Positions 44,324 through 53,583 of a DNA stretch of 64,000 nt are shown here, in pieces. Source of the stretch: Caballeronia cordobensis (GTDB lineage Bacteria; Pseudomonadota; Gammaproteobacteria; Burkholderiales; Burkholderiaceae); contig NZ_FCNY02000028.1 in NCBI RefSeq assembly GCF_001544575.2, positions 29,351-93,350 of the forward strand. The letters run 5' to 3'. The notes beneath the pieces are model-generated. The model searched no databases and was not told where the DNA came from. It worked only from the letters and a program-made list of their open reading frames with translations. The position numbers were made by a program, and so were the translations under genes. Every line of letters starts with the position of its first letter. Within the stretch, counting starts at the first letter, position 1.

Positions 44324-45256
44324 ATGGGCGAAAAAGCAGCGATCGGCCGCGTCACCGTGGTCGGCAGCCTCAATATGGATCTCGTCGCACGCGCGCCGCG
44401 CCTGCCGAAGCCGGGCGAGACGCTCGCCGGGCACGCGTTCGCCCAGGTGCCGGGCGGCAAGGGCGGCAATCAGGCGGTCGCCGCGGCGCGCCTCGGCGCA
44501 CAGGTCGCGATGATCGGCTGCGTCGGCAACGATTCGAACGGCGCGACGCTCAAAGGCAGTCTCGAAGCGGAAGGCATCGACTGCAGCGCGCTCGCGACCA
44601 GCCCGGACGCGCCGACGGGCGTGGCGCTCATCGTCGTCGATGACGCGAGCCAGAACGCGATCGTTATCGTCGCGGGCAGCAACGCCTCGGTGACACCCGC
44701 GCGCATCGAGGAACAGCAGGCGCTGCTGGCGCAAGCCGACGTGATCGTCTGCCAGCTCGAAACGCCGGTGGAAACCGTGCGCGCGGCGCTCGCCGCCGGC
44801 CGCCGGCTGCAACGCACGACGATCCTGAATCCCGCGCCCGCCGCCCGCAAGCTGCCGCCGGACTGGTTTCCGCTCGTCGACTATCTGATTCCGAACGAGA
44901 TCGAAGCCGCGACGCTTTCGGGCGTCGCCATCGATACGCCCGACGACGCACGCCGCGCCGCGCAAGCGCTGAAGGCGAAAGGCGCGCGCAATGTCATCGT
45001 GACGCTCGGCGCGCAGGGCGTGCTCGCGCTTCTCGACGGCGCCGACGAAGACGGCGTGCACGTGCCCTCGCCGCAAGTCGAAGCCATCGACACGACCGCC
45101 GCCGGCGATACCTTCATCGGCGGATTCGCGGCCGAACTGGCGCGCGGCGCGGCGGCAATGGACGCGATTGCGTTCGGCCAGCGCGCGGCGGCCGTGGCGG
45201 TCACGCGCGAAGGCGCGCAGCCGTCGATTCCGCGCCGCAGCGAAATATCCGCATAA
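44324..45256 (+). CDS. rbsK: Ribokinase
   Basis: PfkB-family kinase making ribose-5-phosphate (310 residues). The N-terminal VVGSLNMDLVARAPRLPKPGET and VPGGKGGNQAVAAARLGA bind substrate; the C-terminal DTTAAGDTFIGGFAAEL has the catalytic Asp and anion hole. AAGGAAG lies just before ATG 44324. It follows rbsR by 17 bases and ends at the operon's terminator. Confidence 0.95.
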   Translation: MGEKAAIGRVTVVGSLNMDLVARAPRLPKPGETLAGHAFAQVPGGKGGNQAVAAARLGAQVAMIGCVGNDSNGATLKGSLEAEGIDCSALATSPDAPTGVALIVVDDASQNAIVIVAGSNASVTPARIEEQQALLAQADVIVCQLETPVETVRAALAAGRRLQRTTILNPAPAARKLPPDWFPLVDYLIPNEIEAATLSGVAIDTPDDARRAAQALKAKGARNVIVTLGAQGVLALLDGADEDGVHVPSPQVEAIDTTAAGDTFIGGFAAELARGAAAMDAIAFGQRAAAVAVTREGAQPSIPRRSEISA

Positions 45257-45279
45257 CTTTTCAATGTTCGTTGAAAAAT

Positions 45280-45304
45280 GGCGCGTTTGTACGCGCCGTT
45301 TTCT
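45280..45304 (+). terminator. Terminator of the rbs operon
   Basis: A 7-bp stem GGCGCGT (45280-45286) with ACGCGCC (45291-45297) followed by GTTTTCT, 24 bases after the rbsK stop. A second inverted repeat, TTTTCAA with TTGAAAA, lies just before it at 45258-45277. Confidence 0.75.
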
Positions 45305-45517
45305 CGTCAGACGAAATATTTCCCTCAAGTGTCACGCCTTGCACGCCGTTTACGTCGATAGCGGACGCGCGAAATTTCGCACGCACGCGCAAACGACGGA
45401 AGGGACGGCGCGCATCGGCCGCGCGGACGTCTTCGGCGCGCAAGGACTGAGTCTCTCGCGCGCTGGCCGTCAACTGGCCGGGAGACCCGCTTTTCGAGCG
45501 GCATCAGGGAAAACTCA

Positions 45518-47221
45518 ATGAAAAAGGCTTTGACGATCAAGGCGCGCCTCGGCTTCTCGATGGTGTTTCTGGGTGCGCTGCTCATCGCGATCGGCGCGCT
45601 GGGGCTCACCGGCATGAGCCATTCGAATGGCGCCTTCCTCAACACGTACTCGGTGCAGATGCCCGCCGCGATCGCGGTCGGCAACGCGGAAATGTACGCG
45701 GCGCGCGAGCGGCTCGTGTTCGACCGCGCGGCGCTGCTCGCCGGCACGCCGGAAGTGGCGTCCACGGTCGAGCGCTCGCGCATGATGCGCGATCGCGCCG
45801 ACGGCTACTGGAAGGAATACATGGCGCTGCCGCAATCGCCGGGCGAAAAGCATCTCGCCGACGCCGCGCAGGAAAAGCGCCTCGCGTTGCAGGGCATCGT
45901 CGACAAGGGCATCGCCTCGATCCTGGCGAACGATCACGACGCCATCATCGCGAACGCGAAAGCGATGCAGGCCACGTACAACGAACTCGCCAACGCCAAC
46001 GACGCGCTGCGGAAGTTCCTGACCGAGGCGTCCAAAGCGAGCTACGAGGCCACGCAGAGCCGCTTCCTGTGGCTCCGCGCGCTGAGCCTGTGCGCAATCG
46101 CGCTCGGACTGGCGGCGGCGGCGTTCGCGTGGGGTTCGCTGCGGCGCGCCATCGCGCGGCCGCTCGAAACCGCGCTCGGCCATTTCGACGCGATCGCCGC
46201 CGGCGATTTGCGCCGCGAAGTGGTCGTCACGTCGCGCGACGAAATGGGGCAACTGCTCCAGGGTCTCGCGAACATGCGCACGAGCCTCTTGACGACCGTG
46301 CGCACCGTGCGCTCGGGCAGCGAATCGATCGCCTCGGCGACGCAGCAGATCGCCGCCGGCAACACCGATCTGTCGTCGCGCACCGAGGAACAGGCGTCGG
46401 CCTTGCAGGAAACCGCGTCGAGCATGGAAGAGCTGACCGGCACCGTGCGTCAGAACGCCGACAACGCACGCCAGGCGAGCGCGCTCGCGGCGAACGCGTC
46501 CGAGATCGCGGGCAAGGGCAGCGCGGTCGTCACGCAGGTCGTGACGACGATGGGCGAGATCAACCAGAGTTCGTCGAGGATCGCGGACATCATCACGATC
46601 ATCGAGGGCATCGCGTTCCAGACCAATATTCTCGCGCTCAACGCGGCGGTCGAAGCGGCGCGCGCGGGCGAGGAAGGGCGCGGCTTCGCGGTGGTCGCGG
46701 GCGAGGTGCGCAGCCTGGCGCAGCGCTCGTCGGCGGCGGCGAAGGAAATCAAGGAACTGATCGATACGTCCGTGGCGCGCGTGCAGACGGGCACGACGCT
46801 CGTCGACGAAGCCGGCCGCACGATGAACGAGATCATCGGCGCGGTGCAGCGCGTGACCGACATCATGGGCGAGATCGCGGCGGCATCGGAGGAGCAGTCG
46901 AGCGGCATCGAGCAGGTGTCGCGCGCCGTCACGCAGATGGACGAGGTCACGCAGCAGAACGCGGCGCTCGTCGAGGAAGCGGCGGCGGCGGCGCAGTCGC
47001 TCGAAGATCAGGCGGGGCGTCTGCGGCAGGCCGTCGCGGTCTTTCAGGTGGCGGACGGCGCGCCGCTTGCTGCTGTCAGGACCGCAACGGCGGCGACCAT
47101 TGCACCGCGTGCAACGGTGACTGCGCGGGTCGCGCCGAAGCCGGCGCCCAAAGCTGCTCCTAAACCTGCGCCGGCGGCCAGGGCAACCGCGGACGCAGGC
47201 GGCGACTGGGAGACGTTCTGA
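45518..47221 (+). CDS. Methyl-accepting chemotaxis protein (Tar type, CheR/CheB-tethered)
   Basis: A 567-residue transmembrane receptor: TM1 about 11-32, a periplasmic four-helix TarH-like sensor (about 33-188), TM2 about 190-210, HAMP about 212-265, and the long cytoplasmic coiled-coil. The hairpin tip has IAFQTNILALNAAVEAARAG and the flanking methylation helices. After a Pro/Ala-rich linker the chain ends DWETF, nearly the NWETF pentapeptide that binds CheR and CheB in enteric Tar/Tsr. No che genes are nearby and no ligand can be assigned. The 261-base upstream gap shows no clear promoter. Confidence 0.94.
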   Translation: MKKALTIKARLGFSMVFLGALLIAIGALGLTGMSHSNGAFLNTYSVQMPAAIAVGNAEMYAARERLVFDRAALLAGTPEVASTVERSRMMRDRADGYWKEYMALPQSPGEKHLADAAQEKRLALQGIVDKGIASILANDHDAIIANAKAMQATYNELANANDALRKFLTEASKASYEATQSRFLWLRALSLCAIALGLAAAAFAWGSLRRAIARPLETALGHFDAIAAGDLRREVVVTSRDEMGQLLQGLANMRTSLLTTVRTVRSGSESIASATQQIAAGNTDLSSRTEEQASALQETASSMEELTGTVRQNADNARQASALAANASEIAGKGSAVVTQVVTTMGEINQSSSRIADIITIIEGIAFQTNILALNAAVEAARAGEEGRGFAVVAGEVRSLAQRSSAAAKEIKELIDTSVARVQTGTTLVDEAGRTMNEIIGAVQRVTDIMGEIAAASEEQSSGIEQVSRAVTQMDEVTQQNAALVEEAAAAAQSLEDQAGRLRQAVAVFQVADGAPLAAVRTATAATIAPRATVTARVAPKPAPKAAPKPAPAARATADAGGDWETF

Positions 47222-47350
47222 GCACGGCGGGCGGCGCGTAGCCGCGCACGGGGCAGGACGCGCGCGCGAATTCTTGCGCGCGTGACCAACGCCGATCCTG
47301 TAACCCGTACACTGAGGGAAATGCGTCACCGTTCACACGAGGATATCGAC

Positions 47351-48112
47351 ATGACCGGATCGACACTCGCCGCGAAACTCGCGGACGCCCGCCGCCGGCA
47401 TCAACTGATCGAGGCGCTCGAACCCGCCGACATTCCGGCCGACGCGCCCACCGCCTACGCGATCCAGCACGAGATGCTGAAAGCGTCGGAAGCCCGCATC
47501 GGCGCGTGGAAGATCGGCGCGCGCGCGCCCGATGCGCTCGCCACGGGCGCGCCCATCGACGCCGGGCTCGTCCATGTTTCGCCCGCGCGCCTGCCTTTTC
47601 AATCTTTCTTCCGCGTGCTGGTGGAACTCGAGATCGCGTTCCGCTTCGCTTACGCGTTGCCCGCGCGCAGCGATCCTTACACGCGCGAGGAAGTCTTCGA
47701 CGCGATCGGCGGTATCGCGGTCGCGCTCGAAATCGTCGACAGCCGTTTTGCGCAATGGCCCAATCTCGACCCGCTCGCGCAACTGGCCGATTCACAGAAC
47801 AACGGCGCGCTCGTCGTCTCGGGCATGGAGCCTTACGACGTGGTCGCGCCGGGCTTCGACTTCCTCACGCCGCGCCTGGAATTCACGCTCGACGGCGAAA
47901 GCATCGCACCGGCCGCGCTCGGCAATCCGGCGGGCGATCCGCGCGAGTTGCTGCCGTGGCTCGTCAACCATTGTTCCCGTATGGGATTGACGGTCGAGCC
48001 ATTCTGGACCATCACCACGGGCTCTTATACAGGTGCTGTTCGCGTCGATGGACCGGCGATGCTGCATGGCGCGATCGACCGCATCGGCGAACTAGAGTTG
48101 GTGCTCGCATGA
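47351..48112 (+). CDS. 2-keto-4-pentenoate hydratase family protein
   Basis: A 253-residue member of the fumarylacetoacetase/MhpD superfamily. It has the early AYAIQHEMLKASEARIGAWKIGA and the metal-site region FFRVLVELEIAFRFA, where the Glu-x-Glu pair sits. It also has ALEIVDSRFAQWPN, ADSQNNGALVVSG and FWTITTGSYTGAVRV at the end. It probably hydrates a 2-keto-4-enoate in meta-cleavage-type degradation. No aldolase or dehydrogenase partners are adjacent, so the pathway is unknown. ATG 47351 is preceded by GAGGAT; a longer start at 47282 is less likely. Confidence 0.85.
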   Translation: MTGSTLAAKLADARRRHQLIEALEPADIPADAPTAYAIQHEMLKASEARIGAWKIGARAPDALATGAPIDAGLVHVSPARLPFQSFFRVLVELEIAFRFAYALPARSDPYTREEVFDAIGGIAVALEIVDSRFAQWPNLDPLAQLADSQNNGALVVSGMEPYDVVAPGFDFLTPRLEFTLDGESIAPAALGNPAGDPRELLPWLVNHCSRMGLTVEPFWTITTGSYTGAVRVDGPAMLHGAIDRIGELELVLA

Positions 48113-48473
48113 TGACGAGACACCCTACGTCGGGAACGGTTATTGATGATGCTGCGCGGACATCGCGGTATTGGATGTCATGAGCGTGAGTTGCGCCGCA
48201 TTGGCGGACAAGAGCAGTGGATAAGTCGCGGCGAGCGCGGGGAAACGAACAGGCAGCAACGTTGCCGAGCAAGACGATACAGACATTGCGACATCGGGAT
48301 GCACATTGTAGGTGAACGAAAATAACGCACCAAGCTAGGAATTCTGCGAAGCAAATGAACAACGCAAGTGCGTGAAAAAAAATTCGAAAGGGTTTAGGAT
48401 GATTTCAAGCGATGTCGTTTCGATTACGCGCGTTGCGCACGGCATAGCTTTCTGACTTCGGCGAGGAGGTAGC
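48113..48473. other. Intergenic region upstream of prkA
   Basis: 361 gene-free bases. The first half has no coding signs; it contains a perfect 10-bp palindrome GCAACGTTGC near 48255. The second half (about 48335-48420) is AT-rich for this genome and is the likely promoter area. A CATAGC box at 48443-48448 close to the strong GAGGAGG ribosome site is a possible -10. I looked for a sigma-54 GG-N10-GC site, since E. coli yeaGH uses one, and did not find a convincing match. Confidence 0.5.
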
Positions 48474-50396
48474 ATGGATATCTACAGCAGTTTCGCGACC
48501 CGCTTCGAAAAAACTCGAGAGGAGGAATTCTCGCTCGAAGAGTACCTCGCGCTCTGCAAAGAAGATCCTGCCACGTATGCAACAGCGGGCGAACGCATGT
48601 TGACGGCCATCGGGGAGCCGGAGCATGTCGATACGCGACTCGATCCGCGGCTTTCGCGTGTGTTTGCAAACAAGGTCATCAAGGTCTATCCGGCATTCCG
48701 CGAGTTCTACGGAATGGAGGAAGTGATCGAGAACGTCGTGTCGTACTTCCGGCACGCGGCACAGGGTCTGGAAGAGAAGAAGCAGATCCTGTATCTGCTG
48801 GGTCCGGTGGGCGGCGGCAAGTCGTCTATCGCCGAACGGCTCAAGCAGCTCATGGAACGCGTGCCGTTCTATTCGCTGAAGGGCTCGCCCGTCAACGAAT
48901 CGCCGCTCGGTCTCTTCGATTACGACGAAGACGGCCCCGTGCTCGAAGAGCAATACGGCATTCCGCGCCGCTATCTGCGCAACATTCTTTCGCCGTGGGC
49001 CGTGAAGCGCCTGCACGAATACAACGGCGACATCCGCAAGTTCCGCGTGGTGCGCCGCTATCCGTCGATCCTTCGCCAGATCGGCATCGCGAAGACGGAA
49101 CCTGGCGACGAGAACAATCAGGACATCTCGTCGCTCGTCGGCAAGGTGGATATCCGCAAGCTCGAAACCTATTCGCAGGACGACGCCGACGCATACAGCT
49201 ATTCCGGCGGCCTGTGCCTCGCCAATCAGGGCCTGCTGGAATTCGTCGAAATGTTCAAGGCGCCGATCAAGGTGCTGCATCCGCTGCTCACTGCAACGCA
49301 GGAAGGCAACTTCAAGGGCACGGAAGGCTTCGGCGCGATTCCGTTCGACGGCGTCATCCTCGCGCACTCGAACGAGTCGGAGTGGAAGGCGTTCCGCAAC
49401 AACAAGAACAATGAAGCATTGCTCGATCGTATCTTCGTCGTGAAGGTGCCGTATTGCCTGCGCTACGGTGAAGAAATCAAGATCTACGAAAAGCTCTTGC
49501 GTAACTCGTCGCTCGCCGAAGCGGTATGCGCGCCCGGCACGCTCAAGATGATGGCGCAGATGGCCGTGCTCACGCGTCTGCACGAGCCGGAGAATTCGAG
49601 CCTCTTCTCGAAGATGCAGGTGTATGACGGCGAGAACCTGAAAGACACTGACCCGAAGGCGAAGTCGTATCAGGAATATCGCGATTACGCGGGCGTCGAC
49701 GAGGGCATGACGGGCGTCTCCACGCGCTTCGCGTTCAAGATCCTGTCGCGCGTGTTCAACTTCGATTCGAGCGAGGTCGCCGCCAACCCGGTGCATCTGA
49801 TGTACGTGCTCGAACAGCAGATCGAGCGCGAACAGTTCCCGCCGGAAACGGAGCAGAAGTACCTCTCGTTCATCAAGGACGTACTGGCTTCGCGCTATGC
49901 CGAGTTCATCGGCAAGGAGATTCAGACCGCTTATCTGGAGTCGTATTCGGAGTATGGACAAAACATCTTCGACCGCTATGTGACGTATGCGGACTTCTGG
50001 ATTCAGGATCAGGAGTTCCGCGATCACGATACCGGCGAGAGCTTCGACCGCGCGTCGTTGAATGCCGAGCTGGAGAAGATCGAGAAGCCCGCGGGCATCA
50101 GCAACCCGAAGGATTTCCGCAACGAGATCGTGAACTTCGTGTTGCGCGCGCGTGCGGCCAACGGCGGCAAGAATCCGGCGTGGATCAGCTATGAAAAGCT
50201 GCGCGTGGTGATCGAGAAGAAGATGTTCTCCAACACCGAAGAACTTCTGCCGGTGATTTCGTTCAACGCGAAAGGCTCGGCCGAAGAGCAACGCAAGCAC
50301 GAGGACTTCGTCAATCGCATGGTCGCGAAGGGCTATACGCCGAAGCAGGTGCGGCTCCTGTGCGACTGGTATCTGCGCGTGCGCAAGTCGTCGTAG
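48474..50396 (+). CDS. prkA: PrkA-type AAA+ protein / serine protein kinase (YeaG)
   Basis: A 640-residue protein with an N-terminal AAA+ domain (Walker A GPVGGGKSSIAERL near residue 110; KGSPVNESPLGLF and SGGLCLANQGLLEFVEMFKA in the core) and a C-terminal PrkA kinase-like domain. It has the family's opening with GEPEHVDTRLD. Homologues respond to starvation, nitrogen stress and, in Bacillus, sporulation, with reported kinase or protease activity. GAGGAGG lies directly upstream. It is first of the prkA-yeaH-spoVR cluster, a trio that travels together in many proteobacteria. Confidence 0.96.
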   Translation: MDIYSSFATRFEKTREEEFSLEEYLALCKEDPATYATAGERMLTAIGEPEHVDTRLDPRLSRVFANKVIKVYPAFREFYGMEEVIENVVSYFRHAAQGLEEKKQILYLLGPVGGGKSSIAERLKQLMERVPFYSLKGSPVNESPLGLFDYDEDGPVLEEQYGIPRRYLRNILSPWAVKRLHEYNGDIRKFRVVRRYPSILRQIGIAKTEPGDENNQDISSLVGKVDIRKLETYSQDDADAYSYSGGLCLANQGLLEFVEMFKAPIKVLHPLLTATQEGNFKGTEGFGAIPFDGVILAHSNESEWKAFRNNKNNEALLDRIFVVKVPYCLRYGEEIKIYEKLLRNSSLAEAVCAPGTLKMMAQMAVLTRLHEPENSSLFSKMQVYDGENLKDTDPKAKSYQEYRDYAGVDEGMTGVSTRFAFKILSRVFNFDSSEVAANPVHLMYVLEQQIEREQFPPETEQKYLSFIKDVLASRYAEFIGKEIQTAYLESYSEYGQNIFDRYVTYADFWIQDQEFRDHDTGESFDRASLNAELEKIEKPAGISNPKDFRNEIVNFVLRARAANGGKNPAWISYEKLRVVIEKKMFSNTEELLPVISFNAKGSAEEQRKHEDFVNRMVAKGYTPKQVRLLCDWYLRVRKSS

Positions 50397-50592
50397 CAGG
50401 GTATTGGCCGGAACGGCGCTTCGTGCGCGGTTCCGGTCCCGCGCAGCGCGGGAGTTGGGCTGTCTCTGGTCGTGCGGGCGCGCGGTTTGCGTTCGGGCGG
50501 CACAGTGGACGAATTGCGAGAGAGAGACGCTGCGACAGATGCACGACGCAGGCAGCGCCTCGCTTCCTCGCCAATAACGCGGGAGACTGGAT

Positions 50593-51858
50593 GTGCTGCA
50601 CCAAATCATCGACCGCAGGTTAGCCGGCAAGAACAAGAGCATCGCCAATCGCGAGCGCTTCCTGCGACGCGTCAAGAGTTATATTCGCCGCGCGGTGTCC
50701 GACGCGGTGCGCGATCGCAGCATCAAGGACATTCAAAGCACGCAGAGCATCACGATCCCGAAGAAGGACATCTCGGAGCCTTCGTTCCGGCATGGACCGG
50801 GCGGCAAGCGCGAGTATGTCCATCCGGGCAACGCCGACTACATTCGCGGCGACAAGATTCCGCGTCCGCCGGGCGGCGCGGGCGGCGGCGGCAAGAGTGC
50901 GAGCAACGAAGGCGAAGGGCAGGACGATTTCGTCTTCGAGCTGTCGCGCGAAGAATTCATGCAGTACTTCTTCGACGATCTCGAACTGCCGCGCCTCGTC
51001 AAGACGCAACTGCTCGCCGTGCCGACCTGGAAGAACGTGCGCGCAGGCTGGGCGGCGGAAGGCACGCCGAATAACATCGATGTGGTGAGATCGCTGCGCT
51101 CCGCGCTCGGACGGCGCATCGCGCTCGGCTGGCCGCTCGCGTCGCAATTGCGCGAGATGGAGCGTCAGCTTGAACAGTTGAAAGATGAGAACGGCGACGC
51201 CGAGGAAATCGCGCGGCTCGAAGCGGATATCGTCATCATGCAGGGGCGAATCACGCGCATTCCGTTCATCGATCCGTTCGACCTGCGCTATATCAATCGC
51301 GTGAAGCAGCCGACGCCTTCGAGCAAGGCCGTGATGTTCTGCCTGATGGACGTTTCCGGCTCGATGGACGAGCAGCGCAAGGATCTGTCGAAGCGCTTCT
51401 TCATCCTGCTGTATCTGTTCCTGCAACGGAACTACGAAAAGATCGAAGTCGTGTTCATCCGGCATCACACGCGCGCCGAAGAAGTCGACGAAGACACGTT
51501 CTTCCATTCGACCGAAAGCGGCGGCACGGTGGTGTCGAGTGCACTCGAACTCATGAAGAAGATCATGGACGAGCGCTATTCGCCGACTGAATGGAACATT
51601 TACGGCGCGCAGGCCTCCGACGGCGACAACTGGACGGACGATTCGCCCAAGTGCCGCAAGCTGCTCGCGGAAGACATCCTGCCGAAGGTCCGGTATTTTG
51701 CCTATATTCAAGTTGCGCCGGAGGAGCAGAATCTCTGGTTGGAGTATGCTCAGCTAGCGATGGGCGCGCCCGAACTGGCCATGAAGAAGGTGGATTCGGC
51801 CGCCGACATCTATCCGGTGTTCCGCGAACTTTTCGAAAAACAGCAGGCGGCCGCATGA
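50593..51858 (+). CDS. yeaH: YeaH/YhbH family protein (DUF444)
   Basis: A 421-residue partner of PrkA. The N-terminal part is basic with HQIIDRRLAGKNKSIANRERF. A Gly-rich patch near residue 95 precedes a VWA-like domain with the MIDAS start DVSGSMDEQRK (about 255) and ESGGTVVSSALELM later. The start is a GTG at 50593 with GGGAG upstream; an overlapping ATG at 50591 is out of frame. The 196 bases between prkA and this gene hold no gene. Its stop overlaps an in-frame upstream start of spoVR. Confidence 0.94.
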   Translation: MLHQIIDRRLAGKNKSIANRERFLRRVKSYIRRAVSDAVRDRSIKDIQSTQSITIPKKDISEPSFRHGPGGKREYVHPGNADYIRGDKIPRPPGGAGGGGKSASNEGEGQDDFVFELSREEFMQYFFDDLELPRLVKTQLLAVPTWKNVRAGWAAEGTPNNIDVVRSLRSALGRRIALGWPLASQLREMERQLEQLKDENGDAEEIARLEADIVIMQGRITRIPFIDPFDLRYINRVKQPTPSSKAVMFCLMDVSGSMDEQRKDLSKRFFILLYLFLQRNYEKIEVVFIRHHTRAEEVDEDTFFHSTESGGTVVSSALELMKKIMDERYSPTEWNIYGAQASDGDNWTDDSPKCRKLLAEDILPKVRYFAYIQVAPEEQNLWLEYAQLAMGAPELAMKKVDSAADIYPVFRELFEKQQAAA

Positions 51859-51992
51859 CGATGCGGCATTTGCAAAACGAGACGCGCGGCTATCAGCTGG
51901 AAGGCACGGACGATCGTGCAGCTTCCAGGCTGGGGCCCGAGGCAGAGCAACGCAAGGCGTCAGCGACGAACGATGCGCACGAGGAAGGCAGG

Positions 51993-53516
51993 ATGAATGT
52001 TTCGGAGAAGCGGCGGCCGCTGCCGTGCCCGTCGGACTGGAGCGTCGAGCTGATCGAGGAATACGACGCCGAGATTTCGCGCGTCGCCAACCGGTACGGG
52101 CTCGACACCTATCCCATTCAGCTCGAAATCATCAGCTCCGAGCAGATGATGGACGCGTATGCGTCCGTCGGCATGCCGGTGAATTATCGGCACTGGTCGT
52201 TCGGCAAGCACTTTCTCTCGACCGAGAAAGGCTATCGGCGCGGGCAGATGGGCCTCGCGTACGAGATCGTCATCAATTCGAATCCCTGCATCGCGTATCT
52301 CATGGAAGAGAACACCATGACGATGCAGGCGCTCGTGATCGCCCATGCGGCGTACGGGCATAACTCGTTTTTCAAGGGCAATTATCTGTTCCGGCTGTGG
52401 ACGGACGCGCACGCGATCATCGATTACCTCGTGTACGCGAAGAATTACATCGCGGAGTGCGAGGAGCGATTCGGGCTCGATCGCGTCGAGGAACTGCTCG
52501 ATTCGTGCCACGCGCTGATGAATTACGGCGTCGACCGGTATAAGCGCCCGCAGAAGCTGTCGCTTGCGAAGGAAGCGGCGATGCGCCGGGAGCGCGAGGC
52601 GTATCTGCAATCGCAGGTCAACGAACTCTGGCGCACGCTGCCCAAGGGCAAGGAGCAGTCGCAGGAGGAAACCGAAAGCCGTTATCCGCCGGAGCCGCAG
52701 GAAAACCTGCTGTATTTCGCGGAAAAGAATGCGCCGCTGCTGGAGCCGTGGGAGCGGGAAGTCATCCGCATCGTGCGCAAGATCGGACAGTATTTTTATC
52801 CGCAGCGGCAGACGCAGGTGATGAACGAAGGCTGGGCGACGTTCTGGCATTACACGCTGCTCAACACGCTCTACAACGAAGGCCGGCTCGAAGACGGCTT
52901 CATGATGGAGTTTCTGCACTCGCACTCGAACGTCGTGTATCAACCGCCGGTGACGAAGCCGTATTACAGCGGCATCAATCCGTACGCGCTGGGTTTTTCG
53001 ATGATGAGCGATATCCGCCGCATCTGCGAAAACCCGACGGATGAAGACCGCGAGTGGTTTCCGGAGCTTGCGGGCAGCGACTGGCTCGAATCCCTGCATT
53101 ATGCGATGCGCAACTTCAAGGACGAGAGCTTCATCGCGCAATACCTGTCGCCGCATTTGATTCGCGAGATGCGCCTGTTTTCGATTCTCGACGACGACAT
53201 GCGCGACGCACTGGAAGTGTCCGCCATTCATGACGGCAGCGGCTATCGCTATGTGCGCCAGGCGTTGTCGCGTCAATACGATATTCACCACCGCGAGCCG
53301 AATATTCAGGTGTATTCGGTGAACACGCGGGGCGACCGCAGTCTGACGCTGCGTCACTTCATGACCGATAACCGCCATCTCTCGAACGACAGCGACGAAG
53401 TGCTCAAGCACATGGCGCGCTTGTGGCAGTTCGATGTCTATCTCGAGAGCGTCGATGAGAACGGGACGGTGAGGAAGCGGTTCGAGTGCAGGTATGTGGC
53501 GCCGAGCACGCGCTGA
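51993..53516 (+). CDS. SpoVR family protein (YcgB)
   Basis: A 507-residue protein of the SpoVR/YcgB family, equal in length to the enteric YcgB. It starts MNVSEKRRPLPCPSDWSVELI and includes PVNYRHWSFGKHF, YLMEENTMTMQ and AHAAYGHNSFFKGNYLF with conserved His. It also has NEGWATFWHYTLLNTLY, an HEXXH-like region in position. The activity is unknown; Bacillus SpoVR affects cortex formation. GAGGAAGG before ATG 51993 and the family length decide this start. The frame is also open back to ATG 51855, which overlaps the yeaH stop. It completes the prkA-yeaH-spoVR trio. Confidence 0.94.
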   Translation: MNVSEKRRPLPCPSDWSVELIEEYDAEISRVANRYGLDTYPIQLEIISSEQMMDAYASVGMPVNYRHWSFGKHFLSTEKGYRRGQMGLAYEIVINSNPCIAYLMEENTMTMQALVIAHAAYGHNSFFKGNYLFRLWTDAHAIIDYLVYAKNYIAECEERFGLDRVEELLDSCHALMNYGVDRYKRPQKLSLAKEAAMRREREAYLQSQVNELWRTLPKGKEQSQEETESRYPPEPQENLLYFAEKNAPLLEPWEREVIRIVRKIGQYFYPQRQTQVMNEGWATFWHYTLLNTLYNEGRLEDGFMMEFLHSHSNVVYQPPVTKPYYSGINPYALGFSMMSDIRRICENPTDEDREWFPELAGSDWLESLHYAMRNFKDESFIAQYLSPHLIREMRLFSILDDDMRDALEVSAIHDGSGYRYVRQALSRQYDIHHREPNIQVYSVNTRGDRSLTLRHFMTDNRHLSNDSDEVLKHMARLWQFDVYLESVDENGTVRKRFECRYVAPSTR

Positions 53517-53531
53517 TAGCTTGTTCTTAGA

Positions 53532-53565
53532 ATAAAAAACCGGCTCCTTGCGAGCCGGTTTTCTT
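53532..53565. terminator. Bidirectional terminator after spoVR
   Basis: A perfect 11-bp stem (53536-53546 with 53552-53562) and a five-base loop, with an A run on the left and TTTTCTTT on the right. It serves spoVR on the plus strand and the convergent AI-2E permease gene on the minus strand. Confidence 0.9.
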
Positions 53566-53583
53566 TACGCAGTGCCTGAAGCC

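Noticed and set aside
48143..48325. A 60-codon plus-strand frame upstream of prkA
   Set aside because: No ribosome site, unusual basic composition and no motif; treated as intergenic.
48113..48473. Sigma-54 promoter for prkA
   Set aside because: Expected by analogy with E. coli yeaGH, but no GG-N10-GC site with suitable flanks was found.
48405..50675. A 756-codon minus-strand open frame opposite prkA
   Set aside because: Shadow of prkA; composition and lack of motifs argue against a gene.
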